Source: Hyunsoonleella aestuarii
GTDB lineage: Bacteria; Bacteroidota; Bacteroidia; Flavobacteriales; Flavobacteriaceae
Direction of reading: 5' to 3'
NCBI RefSeq assembly: GCF_006148925.1
Contig: NZ_VAWB01000004.1
Location: 1-39,387, forward strand
Length of the DNA: 39,387 nt
Positions 33,683-39,387 of the stretch are shown one piece after another. Numbering within the stretch: the first letter of the stretch is position 1; every line of letters starts with the position of its first letter. The translations under genes and the position numbers were made by a program. Below the pieces are notes generated by a model. It saw only the letters and a list, made by a program, of their open reading frames with translations, searched no databases and was not told where the DNA came from.

Positions 33683-34453
33683 ATGATTAAAAAAACAATT
33701 TCTTTAATTACCATTTTTGTTATGGTATTCGGTTTTATGTCCACATTAAATGCTCAAGACGACCAATCTTCTGCGGTTTTGGAGAGCATTATGTTAACAC
33801 CAGATTACAAAAACCTTAAAACTTTAGGAGATAATATGCGAGAGCATAACGCTAAGTTTCATGCCAATGAGCCTTATAATGCCGAAGTATATAATATTTC
33901 TACTGGGCCAAATGCGGGTAGCATGGTATGGATGATGGGACCCACAACTTATTCACATTTAGATGCGCGACCATCTGGAGATGGCCATGATGAACATTGG
34001 AGGGACAAGGTAATGCCCTACATTAAAAAAATTGAAACCATAGAGTTCTGGAAAATGGATAGTAAATTATCTAATTTGGCAATGATGGATGGAGATATCT
34101 CTAAAACGCCAGTTATTTTTGTTAGATACCATGAAATAGAGCGTGGCGAAATCCCAGGGGCTTTTGCTTTTTTAGAATACGTTAGTAAAACTTTAAAAGC
34201 TATGGATGGCAATAACCCTTGGGGAGTTTATGTAAATGAATTTAGGCAAGGTAATTTAGGTAGGCACATTGCTACCGTAGGGTTTATGAAAAATTGGGCT
34301 GAAATGGATGAGGAAGGAGGTAATTTTAAAGAGACTTTTGACAAAGTTAATGGTAAAGAAAATTGGCAGCTCTTTCAAGATTTGGGAGAAAAAAGTTTTT
34401 CGAATTCGTGGGATGAAATTTGGAATTATAATGCTTACATGAGTGGAAAGTAG
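33683..34453 (+). CDS. Exported protein of unknown function
   Basis: This 256-residue protein has a clear signal peptide (MIKKTISLITIFVMVFGFMSTLNAQ) and no lipobox, sorting domain or further membrane helix. The mature part has repeated hydrophobic/aromatic patches: 'SMVWMMGPTTYSHLDARP', 'VIFVRYHEIERGEIPGAFAFLEYV', 'NNPWGVYVNEFRQG' and 'WQLFQDLGEKSFSNSWDEIW'. The two halves could be related alpha+beta units, in the manner of dimeric alpha/beta-barrel proteins, but I do not recognise the family. It is a single-gene transcript bounded by its own promoter and a strong terminator. Confidence 0.75.
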   Translation: MIKKTISLITIFVMVFGFMSTLNAQDDQSSAVLESIMLTPDYKNLKTLGDNMREHNAKFHANEPYNAEVYNISTGPNAGSMVWMMGPTTYSHLDARPSGDGHDEHWRDKVMPYIKKIETIEFWKMDSKLSNLAMMDGDISKTPVIFVRYHEIERGEIPGAFAFLEYVSKTLKAMDGNNPWGVYVNEFRQGNLGRHIATVGFMKNWAEMDEEGGNFKETFDKVNGKENWQLFQDLGEKSFSNSWDEIWNYNAYMSGK

Positions 34454-34486
34454 AGCTTCCTAGTATTTGAAATAATTATATCGATG

Positions 34487-34523
34487 AAAAACCTTTATCG
34501 CAGATAGCGGTAAAGGTTTTTTT
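34487..34523 (+). terminator. Strong intrinsic terminator
   Basis: A 15-bp stem (AAAAACCTTTATCGC, 34487-34501, paired with 34507-34521, one G-U) with a 5-base loop runs into seven T. It ends the transcript of the unknown secreted protein 34 bases past its stop. Confidence 0.9.
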
Positions 34524-34531
34524 GTTTTGTC

Positions 34532-34560
34532 TTGTTTTTGAGTTATTTAGCTTATATTTT
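34532..34560 (+). promoter_or_regulatory. Candidate promoter for the small coiled-coil membrane protein
   Basis: TTG (34532-34534) and TATATTTT (34553-34560) are spaced by 18 bases. The -7 deviates from TAnnTTTG in the last base. It follows the terminator and precedes the ATG at 34622 by 61 bases. Confidence 0.4.
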
Positions 34561-34621
34561 TTTAACATTTAATCATTTTGTTTAACTTTATAACACTAAA
34601 CTTAACTAAATTTTTTACGTT

Positions 34622-34900
34622 ATGAACATGATGAACGGATGGTTGATTCTTTCAATAGTAGCTTTACTATTTTTAAGCATGTATGTATATGCCTATATTT
34701 TTGTTTATTTTGAAAGAGTTAAAAATAAAAAGAAAAAAAAATTAGAACTTCTTAATGAAGAATTAAGGCAACAAGAGAAGATAAGAAAACAAGAACTTAT
34801 TGATGAAAAAGTTAATAAGATTGCAAATAGGAGTAAGCAAATTAAAGAAGAATTAAGGCGTTTGGAGGAAATGAAAAAGGCCAGAGTAAGTACTTCTTAA
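34622..34900 (+). CDS. Small membrane-anchored coiled-coil protein
   Basis: This 92-residue protein has one N-terminal transmembrane helix (residues ~6-30, WLILSIVALLFLSMYVYAYIF). A Lys-rich stop-transfer stretch (KNKKKKK) follows, then a long charged helix (~38-88, 'LNEELRQQEKIRKQELIDEKV') with heptad-like spacing. The positive stretch after the helix puts the coiled coil in the cytoplasm. I recognise no family; it could be a scaffold. ATG codons at 34622, 34628 and 34631 are all possible starts. Confidence 0.65.
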   Translation: MNMMNGWLILSIVALLFLSMYVYAYIFVYFERVKNKKKKKLELLNEELRQQEKIRKQELIDEKVNKIANRSKQIKEELRRLEEMKKARVSTS

Positions 34901-34927
34901 CTCTTTCATATCTCCCTATTTTGTATA

Positions 34928-37900
34928 CTAGTCAATAATAGGAGGGAGCCCCGCCTTTAAAAGTTCTTCTTCCAAATTTGGCACCTCTATAGTGGTTAAT
35001 TTTATAATATCTGGCTTCACCCGCTTTAATAGTTGATTAGCAATTTCTAAACTTCTTATTTGCATTTTTGTTGGGCCATAACTTCCATAAAATATACCAG
35101 TGTTGGCAACAGATAATCTACTATTTATAGACTGGATATCTTTTTCTCCAATCTCTTTCTTTGCTTGACTTCCATTCAAGATATATTTAATACGGTTTAC
35201 CTCATCATTTAACTTTGATATTTGTAATTCGAAATCCCCGGGAACTTTATCTAGATATTTTATTGCTGATTTTAATACTTGTAACTTCTTAGAAGCTTTA
35301 TCAAACATTTTACGAACACGGATAAACTCGGAATTAAAAGATTCTAGTTCAGAAATATAGTCGTTAATTTCAGATTCAGATAACGGATTTTTAAGGGTAT
35401 TTTCTCTTATGCGCTCAACTGTAAAAGTTTGAGACTCCCCTAATTTTTTTGCCTTACCGTCTTCAACTGCGAAAAGTGATACCTCATAATTACCTGGGCT
35501 CACATTAATTTGTCTTCTTGATTCAGTAGGGTTTTTAGATGCCATATCAATGTACGGCTTATAAGGTTTTTTTAAATTCCAGGAAATACGATTAATGCCT
35601 TTTTTATAAGGTGCTTTTATCTGTCTTACTACGTTGTCGCTTTCATCTTTTACTACTAACAAAGCGTACGGCTCTTCTTGAGTTTTCTCTGCTTCCAATG
35701 CATCCCAACCAGGAAATGATATGGCTTTATTCACTTCATTTAAGGCTTTTTCCTTTTTCTGTCTAATAGCTTTTTTGCTCTCAAAATCTTTAGGCAAATA
35801 GTAGGAAAATGTTGCACCATAATCTGGGTTTTTTGCTTTAAAGTAGTTGGCGCCTTGGCTAGATGTTCCACCAGTAATAGGTTGGTATTGAAGTGCTTTT
35901 TTAGGTTTAAATAACTTGGCCGAATCTAAGTCATTAGGGCTAATATTTCTTAAAGCCGAATAATCATCAAGAATGTAAAATCCCCTACCAAAAGAAGCGG
36001 CAACAAGGTCATTCTCTCTTTTTTGAATCGCTAAATCCCTAATGGCAATTGTAGGTAACCCTTTTGAAAACTTATGCCATTTACTTCCTTTATTTAAGGA
36101 AACGTAAATGCCATATTCTGTAGCTAAAAACAATAAATTAGGATTAACATGGTCTTGAACCATCCGCCAAATTAAGGTGCTATCTGGTAAACCATTCGTC
36201 ATGGCACGCCAATTTTTACCGCCGTCTTTACTCATTACAAAATAAGGCTTGTAATCTCCGAATTTGTGATTGTCAAGGGAAACATAAACTGTATTTGCAT
36301 CATGCAAATCTGTTTTTATGTCATTAACAAATGCTGTAGAAGGAACTCCCGGTAAATCGCCTACTAAAATTTTATCCCATGAGGTACCACCGTTTTTAGT
36401 ATATTGAATAATACCGTCATCGGTTCCTGCAAAAATTATATTTTCATCTAATGCAGATTCCGAAAGGGAGGTAATGGTGTTATAAGTAGACATAGCAAGG
36501 ACATCCCATACGCCATCCCAACTTTGGGTTCTGCCCATAATAGGTAGACTTAAGCGCTCTTCATTTTTCGTTAAATCACCTGAAATAGGGGTCCAACTAT
36601 CACCCCGATTATCTGAGCGCCATACACGCTGAGAAGCGAAGTATATGCGTTTAGGATTATGATTGCTTACTAATATAGGAGCATCCCAATTAAAGCGCTC
36701 GTAAGGATCATCTATTCCGGCTTGTGGTTTAATGTAAACGGTTTCACCTGTTTTCCTTTCAATTCTTCTTAGACTTCCTTGTTGTGATTCGGCATAAAGG
36801 ATATTTGGATTTCCAGGTTCGGTGGCAGGTTGATGACCATCTCCACCAAGAACCACATGCCAATCGGCATTGGTAATCCCTTCATTTCTATACGTTCTTG
36901 ATGGACCGCCTTGGGTGTTGTTATCTTGTGTGCCACCATAAATATTATAAAAGGGTTCAGTATCATCTACGGCCACCTTATAAAATTGGGTTAATGGTAG
37001 ATTGTTAATATATTTCCAATTTTTACTGTTATCGAACGATTCATATAAACCGCCATCAGTTCCCATTAAAAGGTAATTAGGGTCGTTTTTCTTAAAGGCT
37101 AAAGCGTGATTGTCGGAATGTTTATTGACCTCGGTCATGGTATAAAAGTCTTTACCACCATTGTCCGATACCAGAACGCGAACATTCATTAAGTATATTT
37201 TATCATATTCATGCGGCGAAGCAAATAACTCTTGGTAATAATGTGGTCCTGTACCCCCAGAAACCGTGTCTGACATCTTTGTCCAGCTACCTCCTTTATT
37301 ATCCGAACGGTATATAGCTCCTTTTCTCCTGTCAAGCTCAATAGCTGCATATAATACATCTGGATTTATTGGTGAAATGGCTAAGCCAATTTTTCCCATA
37401 TTAGAATTAGGTAAGCCTTGTTTTAATTCATGCCAAGATTCACCCCCATCATTACTTTTGTGTATGCCTGAGCCTTCTCCACCACCTAGATAGGCTGCAA
37501 CAGTTCTATGGCGTTGCCAAGTAGCTGCGTAAAGAACGTTTTCGTCTCTCGGATCCATTACTAGGTCTGTGACACCTGTCCATTCGTTGCCTTGTAAAAC
37601 TAGCTTCCATGTCTTTCCTCCATCTTGAGATTTGTAAAGCCCCCTTTCACCTCCAGAACTCCAAAGTGGACCTTGAGCAGCGACCCAAATTTCTTGTGAG
37701 TTTTTAGGGTTAACAATTATTTTAGAAATATGCTCACTGTTTTTCAATCCACTAAATTTCCAACTTTTACCATCGTCATGACTCACATAAATGCCATGAC
37801 CAATTCCAACATGCCTGCCACCAACATTTTCTCCTGTTCCTAGCCATATTGTTCCCGAGTTATTGGGGTCTAAGGTTATACATCCAGTAGAATAGAAAGT

Positions 37901-38179
37901 TTCTTTGTCGGTAAGAGGTTGCCATGTAGTTCCTGCATTTACAGTTTTCCATACACCCCCAGAACCAACGGCAATATACCAGATGTTTTCGTTATTGGGA
38001 TCTATAGCAATATCAGCAATACGACCAGACATAAAAGCGGGTCCTATACTTCTAAATTTAAAGCCTGATAGAGCATTTTCTAATTTTGAAGTGACTTTAG
38101 ATGAGGGCTGGCAATCTACTTGGATTGTTAAAGTTAAAGCTATAACAAATGCAAATACATTTTTAAAAGAATAGATCAT
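34928..38179 (-). CDS. Large secreted BNR/Asp-box repeat (sortilin/VPS10-like beta-propeller) protein
   Basis: This 1083-residue protein has a signal peptide (residues 1-23). Residues ~35-740 carry more than ten Asp-box repeats, e.g. 'SHDDGKSWKFSG', 'SQDGGKTWKLV', 'SNDGGESWHEL' and 'SKDGGKNWRAM', which form one or two beta-propellers. Automatic annotation often calls this family a 'glycosyl hydrolase', but sialidase catalytic residues are not evident. The C-terminal ~300 residues are a beta domain (~800-900) and a helical region ('LESFNSEFIRVRKMFDKASKKL'). There is no T9SS sorting domain. A periplasmic or surface binding role is most likely; substrate unknown. It is transcribed alone leftward from a promoter within a dyad. 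Confidence 0.8.
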   Translation of the reverse strand: MIYSFKNVFAFVIALTLTIQVDCQPSSKVTSKLENALSGFKFRSIGPAFMSGRIADIAIDPNNENIWYIAVGSGGVWKTVNAGTTWQPLTDKETFYSTGCITLDPNNSGTIWLGTGENVGGRHVGIGHGIYVSHDDGKSWKFSGLKNSEHISKIIVNPKNSQEIWVAAQGPLWSSGGERGLYKSQDGGKTWKLVLQGNEWTGVTDLVMDPRDENVLYAATWQRHRTVAAYLGGGEGSGIHKSNDGGESWHELKQGLPNSNMGKIGLAISPINPDVLYAAIELDRRKGAIYRSDNKGGSWTKMSDTVSGGTGPHYYQELFASPHEYDKIYLMNVRVLVSDNGGKDFYTMTEVNKHSDNHALAFKKNDPNYLLMGTDGGLYESFDNSKNWKYINNLPLTQFYKVAVDDTEPFYNIYGGTQDNNTQGGPSRTYRNEGITNADWHVVLGGDGHQPATEPGNPNILYAESQQGSLRRIERKTGETVYIKPQAGIDDPYERFNWDAPILVSNHNPKRIYFASQRVWRSDNRGDSWTPISGDLTKNEERLSLPIMGRTQSWDGVWDVLAMSTYNTITSLSESALDENIIFAGTDDGIIQYTKNGGTSWDKILVGDLPGVPSTAFVNDIKTDLHDANTVYVSLDNHKFGDYKPYFVMSKDGGKNWRAMTNGLPDSTLIWRMVQDHVNPNLLFLATEYGIYVSLNKGSKWHKFSKGLPTIAIRDLAIQKRENDLVAASFGRGFYILDDYSALRNISPNDLDSAKLFKPKKALQYQPITGGTSSQGANYFKAKNPDYGATFSYYLPKDFESKKAIRQKKEKALNEVNKAISFPGWDALEAEKTQEEPYALLVVKDESDNVVRQIKAPYKKGINRISWNLKKPYKPYIDMASKNPTESRRQINVSPGNYEVSLFAVEDGKAKKLGESQTFTVERIRENTLKNPLSESEINDYISELESFNSEFIRVRKMFDKASKKLQVLKSAIKYLDKVPGDFELQISKLNDEVNRIKYILNGSQAKKEIGEKDIQSINSRLSVANTGIFYGSYGPTKMQIRSLEIANQLLKRVKPDIIKLTTIEVPNLEEELLKAGLPPIID

Positions 38180-38180
38180 A

Positions 38181-38203
38181 CAATAATTTTTGCAAAATTA
38201 TTG
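38181..38203. promoter_or_regulatory. Perfect dyad overlapping the promoter of the BNR-repeat gene
   Basis: CAATAATTTT (38181-38190) and its exact complement AAAATTATTG (38194-38203) flank a 3-base centre, 2 bases before the start codon. The reverse-strand -7 element TAATTTTG (38200-38193) lies inside the right arm. A repressor bound here would cover promoter and transcription start. Confidence 0.5.
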
Positions 38204-38256
38204 ATTTTATACTCTTTTGAATATTTCTAGAATAACTTTACAAAAAAATTAACATT

Positions 38257-38910
38257 TTATTCCGAATTTGATACTTTAATATCAACTTTCGTAAACCCTA
38301 CAATTGGTCGACCATCCATGTTTTTATGATTTAAAGCTATTTTAATGCCATCAAAGTCTTTATAGTTTTCAAAAGTATTAATAATTCTGGCCTGAGGTTC
38401 GTTTCCTTTTCTAAAGCCCCATTCCTTAATTATAAAGTTATCATCATAATATATGTCGTAGGCATCACCAGGCGTATAGCCTCCCTTATCTGGATAGGTT
38501 ATTGTAATTTTGTTTATTCTAGTTTTACTTATGGGAGCTTTTAACTGGGATGGATTGGAAATGGTAATACCTTTATCCCAAATAAGCTGAAAAGGGATTA
38601 AAAGCCAAAATTTGTCATTTATAAAACCTTTATCAATCCTTGTTAATGACGAATCAATTTGTTTTCTATTGTAGCTAATGGTATCAGCTAATGTTCTCAA
38701 TACCACATTGTTGCTTTTTGGGTTCCAAGTCCAGCCTCGCTTTTCATTGAATGTAAATGAAATTTCAGAAACATTTTTCCAATTGGAATAGCCATGAGCA
38801 TTAGCAATTTGTTGTGCGACGGTTAAGGGTTGCTTTTTTGATTCAGATTTCTTCGACTCGTTGCAGGACAGTATAACAAATACAAACAGTGCGTAAATTA
38901 TTTTTTTCAT
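38257..38910 (-). CDS. Lipoprotein of unknown function
   Basis: This 217-residue protein has a lipoprotein leader (MKKIIYALFVFVILSC, lipid Cys16) followed by a Ser/Lys-rich linker. The folded part begins 'QQIANAHGYSNWKNVSEISFTFN' and includes 'WTWNPKSNNVVLR', 'DKFWLLIPFQLIWD', 'DIYYDDNFIIKEWGFRKGN' and 'GIKIALNHK'. The strand-rich order is reminiscent of LolA/RseB-type half-barrels that bind lipid, but I cannot assign it. Nearest gene is the BNR protein in the same direction, 78 bases downstream, with its own promoter. Confidence 0.75.
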   Translation of the reverse strand: MKKIIYALFVFVILSCNESKKSESKKQPLTVAQQIANAHGYSNWKNVSEISFTFNEKRGWTWNPKSNNVVLRTLADTISYNRKQIDSSLTRIDKGFINDKFWLLIPFQLIWDKGITISNPSQLKAPISKTRINKITITYPDKGGYTPGDAYDIYYDDNFIIKEWGFRKGNEPQARIINTFENYKDFDGIKIALNHKNMDGRPIVGFTKVDIKVSNSE

Positions 38911-38942
38911 ATATAGAATTGTATTAAAAACTTTATTTAAAA

Positions 38943-38961
38943 TTCCATTTTATTAATGGAA
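38943..38961. repeat. Short inverted repeat between divergent genes
   Basis: TTCCATT (38943-38949) and AATGGAA (38955-38961) with a 5-base spacer, between the lipoprotein gene (leftward) and the methyltransferase gene (rightward), 14 bases upstream of the latter's -7 element. It could be an operator; no regulator gene is nearby. Confidence 0.3.
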
Positions 38962-38974
38962 GTTCTTAATTTCA

Positions 38975-38982
38975 TATTTTTG
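38975..38982 (+). promoter_or_regulatory. -7 element for the partial methyltransferase gene
   Basis: TATTTTTG fits TAnnTTTG and lies 26 bases before the ATG at 39008. No TTG is found at the matching -33 distance. Confidence 0.5.
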
Positions 38983-39007
38983 ATTTCCATAAATATAAGA
39001 CTTAGTT

Positions 39008-39387
39008 ATGAGTTCAAACGAAAAATATTTTAACACCAACAAAGCAACATGGAACGATAAAGTAAAAGTGCATGCAAAAAGTGATATGTATAACTTGGAT
39101 GCCTTTAAAAAAGGGAAATCATCTTTAATGCCTTACGAAATTGAAGCTTTGGGACATGTTGAAGGAAAATCGCTTTTGCATTTGCAATGTCATTTTGGTC
39201 AGGATACATTAAGTTGGAGTAGGATGGGAGCAAAATGTTTAGGAATTGATTTGAGTGACGAAGGTATTAAGCTTGCGAAGCATTTAAATGACGATTTAGG
39301 TTTAGATGCCGATTTTTTGTGTTGTAATGTGTTAGATACCTCAAAATATGTAAAAGACTCCTTCGATATTGTTTATACCAGCTACGG
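39008..39387 (+). CDS. Class I SAM-dependent methyltransferase (N-terminal part, gene runs off the window)
   Basis: ATG 39008 opens a frame that stays open to the window end (126 codons). It reads MSSNEKYFNTNKATWNDKV and continues to motif I 'SLLHLQCHFGQDTLSW', an acidic strand-2 end in 'CLGIDLSDEGI', and 'FDIVYTSY' where the window stops. The 'LHLQCHFGQDT' form of motif I is common in a methyltransferase family of Bacteroidota whose substrate is unknown. Confidence 0.8.
   Translation, partial: MSSNEKYFNTNKATWNDKVKVHAKSDMYNLDAFKKGKSSLMPYEIEALGHVEGKSLLHLQCHFGQDTLSWSRMGAKCLGIDLSDEGIKLAKHLNDDLGLDADFLCCNVLDTSKYVKDSFDIVYTSY

Noticed and set aside
34915-34942. CCTATT/AATAGG inverted repeat between the coiled-coil gene and the BNR gene
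   Set aside because: Only 6 bp with a 16-base loop and no T-run; it also includes the BNR stop codon.
37266-37493. Rightward open frames inside the BNR gene
   Set aside because: Antisense shadows created by the repetitive Asp-box codons.

Overview
This 39.4 kb AT-rich window looks like chromosomal DNA from a member of the Flavobacteriaceae (Bacteroidota). The evidence is type IX secretion sorting domains of both kinds, an SprB-type repeat protein, several outer-membrane and periplasmic lipoproteins, a plug-less outer-membrane barrel paired with a TPR protein, weak Shine-Dalgarno signals, and repeated promoter elements of the Bacteroidota type (TAnnTTTG at -7). I saw no rRNA, tRNA, CRISPR array, insertion sequence or prophage gene. 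It reads as ordinary, mostly core genome with a few lineage-specific exported proteins.

Layout. At 1-1751 there are two leftward genes for secreted surface proteins. At 1856-6179 there is a rightward cluster: a 46-residue small protein not previously delimited, a phosphodiesterase/TPR/sulfotransferase-like fusion, and a secreted beta-helix protein. It meets ftsE convergently. At 7066-11865 lies a TPR protein plus outer-membrane barrel pair. At 11885-14004 are a methyltransferase, a Cys-cluster protein and a fatty acid hydroxylase family membrane protein. At 14001-16324 a two-gene leftward operon (serine hydrolase plus NamZ-like exo-muramidase) suggests peptidoglycan fragment salvage; it diverges by only 8 bases from a LolC/E-type permease. 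At 17661-19554 are a CBS-domain cystathionine beta-synthase-like enzyme and a CIA30 protein. A decayed EF-hand gene lies at 19633-19901. At 20089-21805 is an rhlE helicase operon with two small genes.

The centre of the window is a complete leftward tryptophan operon (28960 to 21802): trpL-trpE-trpG-trpD-trpC-trpFB-trpA, followed by a small membrane protein gene and trmL. Its leader contains a 15-codon peptide with three consecutive Trp codons, a strong intrinsic terminator just before trpE, and mutually exclusive pairing segments, which is the arrangement of ribosome-mediated transcription attenuation. trpF and trpB are fused in frame across a run of seven A residues. A MarR-type regulator gene with a palindromic operator over its own promoter lies just upstream.

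From 29715 to the end there are a T9SS type B secreted protein, a thiol/sulfur group (TlpA-like lipoprotein, second thioredoxin-fold protein, two rhodaneses), an unrecognised secreted protein, a small membrane coiled-coil protein, a large BNR/Asp-box repeat protein with a dyad at its promoter, a lipoprotein, and a truncated methyltransferase.

The most rewarding observations are the trp attenuator, the trpF-trpB fusion at a slippery A7 tract, the EF-hand pseudogene, and the hidden small gene overlapping the phosphodiesterase fusion. Function calls rest on motifs read by eye; no database search was possible.
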